From positions 62,001 through 126,000 of the forward strand of contig CAZWLY010000005.1 in assembly GCA_964634465.1 (NCBI GenBank): DNA of 64,000 nucleotides. The letters run 5' to 3'. Source of the stretch: CAZWLY01 sp964634465. GTDB taxonomy: Bacteria; Desulfobacterota; Desulfarculia; G963662305. The position numbers and the translations under genes are program-made. This document shows positions 57,203 to 64,000 of this stretch, piece by piece. The notes beneath the pieces were generated by a model, which did no database searches, had not been told where the DNA came from, and worked only from the letters and a program-made list of their open reading frames with translations. The first letter of the stretch is position 1. The number at the start of each line of letters is the position of its first letter.

Positions 57203-57254
57203 CCGACCGAAGCCCGGCCGATCGGCCCGCCCTCCCCGGCATGAGGAACACCCC

Positions 57255-58202
57255 GTGAACAACCGCGCCAACATCCTGGTCATGTCACTGCTGCTCTTGG
57301 CCTTCATCATCTGGTCCAACGCCTTCATCGCCATCGGTCTTTTGAGGGAAAAGGTGAGCGCGGTGGAGCTGCTCGTCATCCGTTTCGCGCCGGTCGGTCT
57401 CATTTCGGCCGGCCTGACGGCTCTCTTCTTCCGGGGCGAGTTCATCGATCTGGTCAAGAACCACCTCTGGCGGCTGTTGGCCATGGGGCTGCTCTCGGTC
57501 ACCGGCTACAACCTGTTCCTGAATCTCGGCCAGACCTACATCAACCCCAACGCCGCCTCGCTCTTGATCACCATGAACCCGCTCCTGACGCTGCTTCTGG
57601 CCGTCCAGTTTCTGGGCGAACCGCTGACAGGCAAGAGGGCTTTGGGCACCTCGCTCGCCTTTGCCGGCTTGGTGGTGGTGGTCGCGCTGGGCAAGGTCGG
57701 GGTGACCGAAAGCGTGCTCATCCCCTTAAACAAGGTCCCCTACGCCATTCTCACCGTTCTGGCCCCGACCTGTTGGGCCGCCTACACCATCATCGCCAAG
57801 CCGCTCACGACCAAGTACTCGCCGGCCGGCCTGAACTTCTCCATTCTCACCGTGGGCAGCCTGCCGGTGTTTCTCGGCCTAACCCCGCGGCTGGTGGCCA
57901 AGACGCTGGCCCTGCCGGCCTTGGACCTCTTCGCCCTGGCCTTTCTGATCGTCGGCTGCACCATCATCGCCTTCTACCTGTGGCTGATCGGGGTGCGCCA
58001 ACTCAAGGCGTCCAACGTGTCGTTGTTCGTCTTTTTGAACCCGCCCCTGACAGCCGCCTTCTCCTATCTCTACTACGGCCAACAGATCTCGGGTTGGTTC
58101 TTTGTCGGCGGTTCGGTGATGCTCATCGGCATCGGCCTGGCCGTGGCCTCGGATGTAAGACGATCATTCCAGGCCACGACTCGTCACGGCGGGATCGGGT
58201 GA
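57255..58202 (+). CDS. EamA/DMT-family transporter
   Basis: The 315-residue protein has ten predicted membrane segments in two EamA repeats. Typical signatures are W-S-N-A-F-I-A-I-G-L-L-R near 16-27, L-L-I-T-M-N-P-L-L-T-L-L and the second-repeat F-L-N-P-P-L-T-A-A-F-S-Y-L. The family exports amino acids, metabolites or drugs; the substrate is not predictable. GTG 57255 is the start, though the ribosome site is weak. It is the last clear gene of the rightward run. Confidence 0.9.
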   Translation: MNNRANILVMSLLLLAFIIWSNAFIAIGLLREKVSAVELLVIRFAPVGLISAGLTALFFRGEFIDLVKNHLWRLLAMGLLSVTGYNLFLNLGQTYINPNAASLLITMNPLLTLLLAVQFLGEPLTGKRALGTSLAFAGLVVVVALGKVGVTESVLIPLNKVPYAILTVLAPTCWAAYTIIAKPLTTKYSPAGLNFSILTVGSLPVFLGLTPRLVAKTLALPALDLFALAFLIVGCTIIAFYLWLIGVRQLKASNVSLFVFLNPPLTAAFSYLYYGQQISGWFFVGGSVMLIGIGLAVASDVRRSFQATTRHGGIG

Positions 58203-58314
58203 AGAAGACGCTGCGTCCGGTTGGCAGAGCGGAGTTAGGGAGACTGAAATCGAGTGAATGGAAGAAATTGGTAATTGAGGATGGAAAAAGAAGATATCCA
58301 AAAGACGTTAGAGA

Positions 58315-58602
58315 TCAGCCGAGTCCCTCTCTATACATCAGTATCACCTCTTCATTTGGGTCCATAAAAACGGCGCGCCGAAAGCCTTTTCGGTAAACAA
58401 CCGGCCTCCAACCATCTCGTTCTAACTGATGGACTTTTGTCTCCTTCACCCACCTGCGATCGCAGCCTTTGGCTTTCAGTTCTTGGACAACGGGCTCACT
58501 TTCAACATCTTCGAGACGATTCACGTGAACGATCTCTCGTCTCTTCACCTCCTTGCAAAGCTGGTATAGAAAACCCAATAGTCCGCCCGGATCTATCATC
58601 AT
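58315..58602 (-). CDS. small hypothetical protein in a lower-GC patch
   Basis: This 95-residue soluble, basic and charged protein (V-K-R-R-E-I-V-H-V-N-R-L-E-D, F-R-R-A-V-F-M-D-P-N-E-E-V-I-L-M) has no recognisable family. The start at 58602 follows GGGGGG closely. The gene and the roughly 110 bases beyond it are visibly more AT-rich than the surroundings, which hints at recent acquisition. It is flanked by the EamA gene and the molybdenum hydroxylase operon, with no mobile element nearby. Confidence 0.5.
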   Translation of the reverse strand: MMIDPGGLLGFLYQLCKEVKRREIVHVNRLEDVESEPVVQELKAKGCDRRWVKETKVHQLERDGWRPVVYRKGFRRAVFMDPNEEVILMYREGLG

Positions 58603-58618
58603 CGCCCCCCTGGCATGA

Positions 58619-58643
58619 GGAAGCCGGCCAAAGGCCGGCTTCC
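58619..58643 (-). terminator. perfect hairpin after the molybdenum hydroxylase operon
   Basis: GGAAGCCGGCC and GGCCGGCTTCC form an 11-base stem with an AAA loop. It begins 21 bases past the stop of the hydroxylase large subunit and lies before the small hypothetical gene. The T-run is poor on both strands. Confidence 0.55.
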
Positions 58644-58663
58644 CTTCTGTCGTTACTTACCAC

Positions 58664-61000
58664 TCACATCTCACGAACCTCCCCCTCCCCGTCCCGCTCT
58701 TTGATCGCCCTCAGGACCCTCTCCCGGGTAAAGGGCAGTTCGGTCAGGCGCACGCCGATGGCGTCGTAGATGGCGTTGGCCAGGGCCGGGGCGACCGGCA
58801 CGCAGCCCGGCTCGCCGACGCCCTTGGCCCCGAACGGCCCGGCCTCGTCGTCGGTCTCGATCAACACCGGCTCGACCGGCACCCGGTCCATGGCGGTCAG
58901 CAGCTTGTAGTCCAGCAGGTTGCCGTTGACCACCTTGCCCTCGACCAGCTTCAGCTCCTCGGTCAAGCCGTAGCCGACGCCCATCAACGCCCCGCCGTGG
59001 ACCTGGCCCTCCAGGAGCATCGGGTTCAAGGCCCGGCCGACGTCGTGGGCCGAGACGTACTTCAGGATCTTGACCTGGCCGGTCTCCTCGTCCACCTCGA
59101 CCTCGACCCCGCAGGCGCCGAAGGCGTAGGAGCAAGAGAGGTTGCCCTTGAACTCCCGATCCAGCATCTCGTTGGGCGGGTCGTAGAAGGTCTCGGCCAT
59201 CAACACCTTGCCCTGGCTGGAGAAATGGGCCTTTCTCAAGACCTTGCCCAAGGGGATGCGCCGTTCCTCGTTGTCCGGGTCGGACTTGACGAAGCAAGTC
59301 CGGTCGTGGAGGTCGACCTCGTCCGGCTCGGCGTCGAGCATTCTGGCGGCCAGCTCCTTGATCTGCTCCTTGAGCTTGGTCCCGGCCTGAATGGCGGCGT
59401 TGCAGGAGACGAACGCCTGACGCGAGGCGTGGGTGCCCACGTCCCAGGGGCAGACGTCGGTGTCGTGGTGGACCACCTGGACGTCCTCGGGCCTGATGCC
59501 CAACACCTCGGCCGTCACTTGGGCCAGGACGGTTTCAGAGCCCTGGCCGATCTCCACCGCGCCGGTCATGACGCTGACCTTGCCGAAGTCGTCCATCTTC
59601 ATGATCATGCCGTGGCCGTCGGATTTGTAGACTCTGGCCCCGCCGCCGACGTGGATCAGCGATCCGAAACCGATGCCTCGACTCTTCGGCTTTTCGGCCT
59701 TGTGCCGCTTCCAGTCCAGCTTTTCGGCCACGACTTCCAGGCACTCCTTGAGGCCGCAGGTGGTGATCTTGAGCCGCTGAGGAGTGATCTCGCCGGGCTG
59801 GTTGGAGTTGACAAGCCGCATCTCGAGGGGGTCGATGCCGGCCGCCGCGGCCAAATCATCCAGGTTGGACTCGATGGCGAAGGTGGCCTGGGGGTTGCCG
59901 TAGCCGCGCATGGCCTGGGAGTAGATGTTGTTGGTGTAGACGCACTCGGCCACGTAGTCCACGTTGGGCACCCGGTAGAGCGACGAGATGGGGTTCATCA
60001 TCACCGACGGCGTGGTCGCGCCCCAGGAGGTGTAGGCCCCGTTGTCCAGGATCATGTGGACCTGGCGGAAGGTCAGCCGGCCGTCCTTGTCGCAGCCCTG
60101 GGCGATGTCGATGATCGCCGGTTGGCGGGGCGGCTGGGCTCTGAACTCCTCCTCCCGGTCGAACAGGAACTTGACCGGCCGCTTGGTCTTGTAGGCCAGT
60201 ATCAAGGCCAGATACTCGTAGTGGTGGGTATCCAGCTTGGAGCCGAAGCCGCCGCCGATGGTCGGGCCGATGATGCGCACCGACTTGCCGGGCAGGCCCA
60301 TGGCGGCCAGAGCCCGGTTGAAGTCGCTCTGGGCCAGGTAAGGAATCTGGGTGATGGAGTAGAGCGTCGGATTGTCCTGAGCGTCGAACTCGGCGATGCA
60401 GCCCGAGGTGCCCAGGCAGCAGTGGTTGACCCAGGTGGTCCGATAGCGGCCCTCGACCACGAAGGCCGAGTCCTTCCGGGCTCGTTCCACGTCGCCGGCG
60501 GTAAGATGCCACGGCAGGGGCAGCCGGTTGGACTTGACCGGCTTGCCCCGGGCGTCGGTCTCGTGGATCAGGGGCGCGCCATCTTCAAGGGCTTCGAGGG
60601 GATCGAAGACGGCCGGCAGGTCCTCGTACTCGACCTCGATGAGCGACAGCGCTTCCTCGGCGATCTCCGGGGTGGTGGCGGCCACGCAGGCCACCTCGTC
60701 CTTGTAGGAGCGGACCTTGTCCTTTTTCAGCAGCGGGTTGTCCTTCATGAACCCGACCCTGATCTCGGGCGTGTTGAACCCGGTCAGGACCGCCTTGACC
60801 CCGGTCAGGGCCTCGGCCTTGGCGGTGTGGACGGCCTTGATTCTGGCGTGAGGCCGATCGGCATAGAGGATCTTGCCCCAGAGCATGCCCGGCCGAGTCA
60901 AGTCGTTGATGTACTCGGCCCGACCGGTGACCTTGGCCATGGCGTCGGTCTTGGGCAGGCGCTTGCCGACGTAGGTCAGTTCTTTGGCTTCGGCCATCAT
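58664..61000 (-). CDS. molybdopterin-binding large subunit, xanthine oxidase family
   Basis: The 778-residue subunit has the N-terminal a/b hammerhead domain (V-G-K-R-L-P-K-T-D-A-M-A-K-V-T-G, about 10-120) and the MoCo-binding core (G-G-G-F-G-S-K, R-G-Y-G-N-P-Q, G-Q-G-S-E-T). The catalytic Glu730 lies in G-A-K-G-V-G-E-P-G near the end. Enzymes of this family hydroxylate aldehydes, purines or aromatic acyl-CoAs with water. No FAD (CoxM-type) subunit is encoded here, so it resembles two-subunit aldehyde or isoquinoline-type oxidoreductases. The start overlaps the 2Fe-2S subunit gene. The substrate is unknown. Confidence 0.92.
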   Translation of the reverse strand: MMAEAKELTYVGKRLPKTDAMAKVTGRAEYINDLTRPGMLWGKILYADRPHARIKAVHTAKAEALTGVKAVLTGFNTPEIRVGFMKDNPLLKKDKVRSYKDEVACVAATTPEIAEEALSLIEVEYEDLPAVFDPLEALEDGAPLIHETDARGKPVKSNRLPLPWHLTAGDVERARKDSAFVVEGRYRTTWVNHCCLGTSGCIAEFDAQDNPTLYSITQIPYLAQSDFNRALAAMGLPGKSVRIIGPTIGGGFGSKLDTHHYEYLALILAYKTKRPVKFLFDREEEFRAQPPRQPAIIDIAQGCDKDGRLTFRQVHMILDNGAYTSWGATTPSVMMNPISSLYRVPNVDYVAECVYTNNIYSQAMRGYGNPQATFAIESNLDDLAAAAGIDPLEMRLVNSNQPGEITPQRLKITTCGLKECLEVVAEKLDWKRHKAEKPKSRGIGFGSLIHVGGGARVYKSDGHGMIMKMDDFGKVSVMTGAVEIGQGSETVLAQVTAEVLGIRPEDVQVVHHDTDVCPWDVGTHASRQAFVSCNAAIQAGTKLKEQIKELAARMLDAEPDEVDLHDRTCFVKSDPDNEERRIPLGKVLRKAHFSSQGKVLMAETFYDPPNEMLDREFKGNLSCSYAFGACGVEVEVDEETGQVKILKYVSAHDVGRALNPMLLEGQVHGGALMGVGYGLTEELKLVEGKVVNGNLLDYKLLTAMDRVPVEPVLIETDDEAGPFGAKGVGEPGCVPVAPALANAIYDAIGVRLTELPFTRERVLRAIKERDGEGEVREM

Positions 61001-61476
61001 TCACCCTCCTTGAGCGCTTGGGCCGCGGCCAGGACGGCTTCGACGATCTGGTTGTAGCCGGTGCAGCGGCAGAGGTTGCCGGCGATGCCCTCTCGGACCT
61101 CCATCTCGGTCGGGTCGGGATTGGCTTCCAGGAGCGCCTTGGCCGAGAGGATCATCCCCGGCGTGCAGAAGCCGCACTGGACCGCGCCGTGGTCGATGAA
61201 GGCCCGCTGGATGGGATGGAGTCCGCCCTCGGGCGTGGCCAACCCCTCAATGGTGGTGATCTCGCTCCCTTGGGCTTCGAGAGCCAGCATCAGGCAGGAG
61301 TTGACCGTCCGGCCGTTCAAGATGACGGTGCAGGCGCCGCACTCGCCCGCGCCGCAGCCCTCCTTGGCCCCGGTCAGGCCCAATGAGTCGCGCAGGACCC
61401 GAAGTAAGCTCCAATCCGGTTCGACCAGAATCTCCACCGGGTCGCCGTTGACGGTAAAGGTCAGGGGCACCTTCAT
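60997..61476 (-). CDS. [2Fe-2S] small subunit of the molybdenum hydroxylase
   Basis: The 159-residue protein has a plant-type ferredoxin domain (C41, C46, C49, C61 in C-G-A-G-E-C-G-A-C) and the helical [2Fe-2S]-2 domain (C101-G-F-C104 and C136-R-C138). It passes electrons from the molybdenum centre to an external acceptor. ATG 61476 has AAGGAGG upstream, and its start overlaps the stop of lipS2, so both hydroxylase subunits are translationally coupled to the lipoyl-synthase genes. Confidence 0.95.
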   Translation of the reverse strand: MKVPLTFTVNGDPVEILVEPDWSLLRVLRDSLGLTGAKEGCGAGECGACTVILNGRTVNSCLMLALEAQGSEITTIEGLATPEGGLHPIQRAFIDHGAVQCGFCTPGMILSAKALLEANPDPTEMEVREGIAGNLCRCTGYNQIVEAVLAAAQALKEGE

Positions 61477-62540
61477 CTCAGTCCTCCTTGGGCCGTCCTG
61501 GTTTCCTCAAGGTCTTCAAAGAGTTGATCTCGGCAGCGCTGGACGTCCTCGGCCGCCAAGGGGAAGGGAAAGTTCCTGATGTCCGGGCCGGGGCGCTCGT
61601 TGGCGAAGGGGCGGTTGCAGGCCGCGGTCAGGGTCGCGCCGGGGCAGCCGGAGGTCCGGAAGCAATCGCCCTCCGCCAACACCCGATCGATGACCTCGTC
61701 ATCGACCCCGAAATCGATGATCCGTCCCCCCTCGTCGAAGCCGAAGCGTTCCAACCGAGACAGATCGTGGTCGATCAGCCACCTGGCTGCCTGGATGCGA
61801 CGATAGACGCCCATCGGCGGCGGGGTGTGTTCGGCCAGGGCCGAGGTTCCCTCCGGAAAGAAGCTGAACAGATGGGTCGAGCCGCCCAGGTCGCGGGCCC
61901 GCTGCATGACCGACACGAACTCCTGCTCGCTCTCGCCCAAACCGCAGATGAGGTGGACCCCGACCATGCCCGCCCCAAAGACGTCAAGGGCGGCCTCATA
62001 GACCCGCCAGTAGCGGTCCCAATCGTGAGGGCCCTTCACGCCCTTGCCCCGGAGTCGGTCGAAGAGCTCGGGCGTGGCGCAGTCGATGGCCACGCCGATC
62101 CGCTCCGCCCCGGCCTCTCTGAGCGCCGCCAGATCGTCGCGGTCCAAAAGGGTGGGAGCGATCAAAAGCGAGATGGGCAATTCGACCTCCCCGGCCAGTC
62201 GCTCGGTCAGGGCCAGGGTGTCGGCCTTGGCCCGGGGGTGGGTGATCATCGACAGGCAGATCCGCTCGATCACGCCTCTGTCCTGGCGCTCCTTGAGCCG
62301 GGCGATGATCTCCTCGGTCGGTTTGGTCGGCCAGCCGACCCGGATAAACTTCCGGTCGGTGTAGGCCGGCCGCCCCTGCCGGGACAGGCCGCAGAAGGCG
62401 CAGTTGGCCTTGCAGCCGTCGTCGTAGGTCAACAGCAGGTTGATGCAGTGCAGCCGGGCGCCCCGGTAGAACAGGCCTTGGACAAAACCCAGCTCCATGG
62501 CCGCCGCCAGCGAAAGTCTCAGGTGGTGGGGACTGTTCAT
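61473..62540 (-). CDS. lipS2: radical SAM lipoyl synthase component LipS2-like
   Basis: The 355-residue radical SAM protein has the biotin-synthase-like cluster C43-x3-C47-x2-C50 (D-G-C-K-A-N-C-A-F-C) and late cysteines near 293-310 (C-F-R-T-S-G-C; A-A-C-N-R-P-F) that could hold an auxiliary cluster. Sequence and the neighbouring partner match LipS2 of the two-part lipoyl synthase LipS1/LipS2, in which two radical SAM proteins insert the two sulfurs into octanoyl chains. It lies 36 bases after lipS1. Assignment rests on recognition of the family and cluster, so an alternative radical SAM role remains possible. Confidence 0.75.
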   Translation of the reverse strand: MNSPHHLRLSLAAAMELGFVQGLFYRGARLHCINLLLTYDDGCKANCAFCGLSRQGRPAYTDRKFIRVGWPTKPTEEIIARLKERQDRGVIERICLSMITHPRAKADTLALTERLAGEVELPISLLIAPTLLDRDDLAALREAGAERIGVAIDCATPELFDRLRGKGVKGPHDWDRYWRVYEAALDVFGAGMVGVHLICGLGESEQEFVSVMQRARDLGGSTHLFSFFPEGTSALAEHTPPPMGVYRRIQAARWLIDHDLSRLERFGFDEGGRIIDFGVDDEVIDRVLAEGDCFRTSGCPGATLTAACNRPFANERPGPDIRNFPFPLAAEDVQRCRDQLFEDLEETRTAQGGLR

Positions 62541-62576
62541 CTATCTCTTCTCTCCGCGTAATCCGGCCTTGCCGGC

Positions 62577-63524
62577 CTAAGCGTCGTTCTTCAAGGCCAA
62601 GGCCCGCCGGCCCAGGGCGCAGCAGGTCTCGGCCCAGTCGATCGCCAAACCCATCTCCTCGGCCAGATCCACCGCCTCGGGCGCCGGGATGGCCAGGTGG
62701 TTCACCCCGGCCATCACTCCCAGCCTGTCCAGTCGGCGGTGGTAGGCTCCCCTGGGCTTGGCGCAACCCAAGTGCTGAATCAAATCCGGGTGGCTGAGCC
62801 TGCTCCGGGCCATCAGCCGGGCCACCTCCTCGGCCGGCGGCGGCTGACAGTCGGCCAGCGGCGTGCCGCTCAGCGGCATGAAGACGACGAAGACGACCCT
62901 GTCGATGCCGGCGGCGGCGATCATCTCCACCGCCCGCTCCTCGCCCTTGAGCCGACCCCGGTGAAGCCCGACCACGACGTGGGGAGCGACGGCAAGCCCG
63001 GCCTCGGTCAGCGCCTGGAGGCTGTCGGCCGCCAGCTCTGGCGAATCGAGGCCGTAGACGGCCTTCATCGTCTCGGCGTCGCCGATGACGTCGATCAGGG
63101 CCAGATCGACGCCGGCCGCCTTGAGCGCCCGGGCCTGCTTCAAGTCGGCGAAGCCGGTGTGAACCGAGACGAAAAGATCGGTCTCGGTCTTGATCTTTTC
63201 GATGGCCGGGGCGTGTTTCTCCCAGGGCAGACGTCCTTTCGAGTCGCAACCGCCCGAGATCAAAAGCCCGACGTTGCCGGCCCGCTCGGCCCGCCTGGCC
63301 GCGGCGACCAGGTCCTTAGGTTCGGCTGCGGCGACCATCGACTTCAAGAGCCGGCCCTGGCAGTGGAGGCAGGAAAGCTCGCACTCGCCCCCGGTGGTCG
63401 ACAACGCCGGGTAGCGGCCTCGGCGGCCGTCGTAGACGAACATGCCGGGCACGTAGAAGCCGACCCGGGGGCCGCTCTTGGCCTGGGCGAGTCGACGGGC
63501 CTCGTCCAGCAGATCGCGATTCAT
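62577..63524 (-). CDS. lipS1: radical SAM lipoyl synthase component LipS1-like
   Basis: The 315-residue radical SAM protein carries C48-x3-C52-x2-C55 (G-E-C-E-L-S-C-L-H-C) and further conserved cysteines in L-G-C-A-K-P-R-G and E-T-C-C-A-L. It begins with F-Y-V-P-G-M-F-V-Y-D-G-R-R-G-R-Y-P-A, typical of LipS1. It is the second radical SAM half of the LipS1/LipS2 pair. ATG 63524 overlaps the stop of the upstream flavoprotein gene (ATGA); a longer in-frame start adds nothing family-like. Confidence 0.77.
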   Translation of the reverse strand: MNRDLLDEARRLAQAKSGPRVGFYVPGMFVYDGRRGRYPALSTTGGECELSCLHCQGRLLKSMVAAAEPKDLVAAARRAERAGNVGLLISGGCDSKGRLPWEKHAPAIEKIKTETDLFVSVHTGFADLKQARALKAAGVDLALIDVIGDAETMKAVYGLDSPELAADSLQALTEAGLAVAPHVVVGLHRGRLKGEERAVEMIAAAGIDRVVFVVFMPLSGTPLADCQPPPAEEVARLMARSRLSHPDLIQHLGCAKPRGAYHRRLDRLGVMAGVNHLAIPAPEAVDLAEEMGLAIDWAETCCALGRRALALKNDA

Positions 63525-64000
63525 GCCGCCCGCCTCCGCCCCTTCTTCGGCCACAGCGGCCAGTACTCCCTGACCGCCCGGCTGAAATCATGGTTCCATA
63601 TCCCGGCCGCGGCCCGGCGTCTGGCCAGACCCCGGCTCAGATAGCCGCCCCACCTCGACTCGACCTCGGCTCGATACTCGTCCAGGGCCCCACCCCGGCC
63701 GGCCGCGAATTCGGCCGCCGCCGTCCCGGCCAGCCGACCCGATATGACCGCCTGGGGGATGCCGGCTCCGGTCAGGGGATGGGTCAGCCCGGCCGCGTCG
63801 CCGGCCAGGAGCACGGCCCGGCCGTCCCGCTCAAAGGCGATCCGGTCCCTCATCCCGCCGACCGGGATGAAGCCGCCGCCCCTCCGAAAGACCGACCGGC
63901 CGACCAGCCCCTCGGCGGCCAGAGCGGCCCACCACTCCCCGAGCATGGCCGACAAGGTCTTTCGACCCAACGACCGGCCGCCCAGGCCCAGGTTGGCCGT
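63521..64000 (-). CDS. lipT: geranylgeranyl-reductase-like FAD oxidoreductase (LipT-like), partial
   Basis: The C-terminal 159 residues of a flavoprotein are present; the start lies beyond the window edge. The FAD-contacting motif V-L-L-A-G-D-A-A-G-L-T-H-P-L-T-G-A-G-I is characteristic of geranylgeranyl-reductase-type oxidoreductases. In lipoate assembly clusters a flavoprotein of this type, LipT, is encoded beside lipS1 and lipS2, which supports the name. It overlaps lipS1 by four bases and is upstream of it. The N-terminal dinucleotide fold cannot be checked here. Confidence 0.7.
   Translation of the reverse strand, partial: TANLGLGGRSLGRKTLSAMLGEWWAALAAEGLVGRSVFRRGGGFIPVGGMRDRIAFERDGRAVLLAGDAAGLTHPLTGAGIPQAVISGRLAGTAAAEFAAGRGGALDEYRAEVESRWGGYLSRGLARRRAAAGIWNHDFSRAVREYWPLWPKKGRRRAA

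Overview
The window is a GC-rich stretch of the chromosome of a Gram-negative, probably anaerobic bacterium. Outer-membrane and wall genes (waaA, kdsD, ampG, namZ, pbpC with an alpha-2-macroglobulin partner, several lipoproteins) show a Gram-negative envelope. Multihaem c cytochromes, system II cytochrome c maturation (ResB/CcsA), HdrA/QmoB-type flavo-iron-sulfur proteins, a TauE-type anion exporter and a molybdenum hydroxylase point to a sulfate- or sulfur-metabolising lineage such as Desulfobacterota. The taxon is inference; no rRNA, tRNA, CRISPR array, prophage or insertion sequence was seen.

Layout. 0-4.6 kb: a CBS protein, an RNase H-like exonuclease, and a leftward module of an octahaem lipoprotein, a trihaem membrane cytochrome and a b-type cytochrome; the last gene carries an in-frame TGA. 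4.9-7.1 kb: resB-ccsA, divergent from that module. 7.2-19.2 kb: response regulator-TPR protein, phosphofructokinase, NamZ, PBP1C, alpha-2-macroglobulin and an FMN-binding lipoprotein. 19.4-28.7 kb: a self-contained regulatory and redox locus. It runs from a PAS/sigma-54 activator through TTGCAAC operators and a well-formed -24/-12 promoter to a sensor kinase, a receiver-kinase hybrid, a universal stress protein, a response regulator, and an HdrA-like/QmoB-like pair without QmoC or AprAB. 29-35 kb: an oligopeptide-type ABC importer with a Tat-exported binding protein, a permease with a roughly 117-residue insert, and a fused double ATPase. 35.3-40 kb: EEP-family phosphatase, CrcB, an EMC3/Oxa1-like membrane protein, the TauE exporter and a small membrane protein. 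40-45.5 kb: a long regulatory intergenic region, a Cys/Met PLP enzyme, FKBP, AmpG and TrkH. 45.6-58.2 kb: a long rightward run of waaA, carA, a penicillin-acylase homologue, carB, purF, kdsD, a DapA-like protein and an EamA transporter. 58.3-64 kb: a small atypical gene, then a leftward overlapping operon lipT-lipS1-lipS2 followed by a two-subunit molybdenum hydroxylase.

The two loci I would look at first are the sigma-54 circuit controlling the HdrA/QmoB pair, and the translational coupling of two-part lipoyl synthase genes to a molybdenum hydroxylase that has no FAD subunit in the window. Promoters, operators and terminators were called by eye from sequence symmetry and consensus matches, and are marked with modest confidence.
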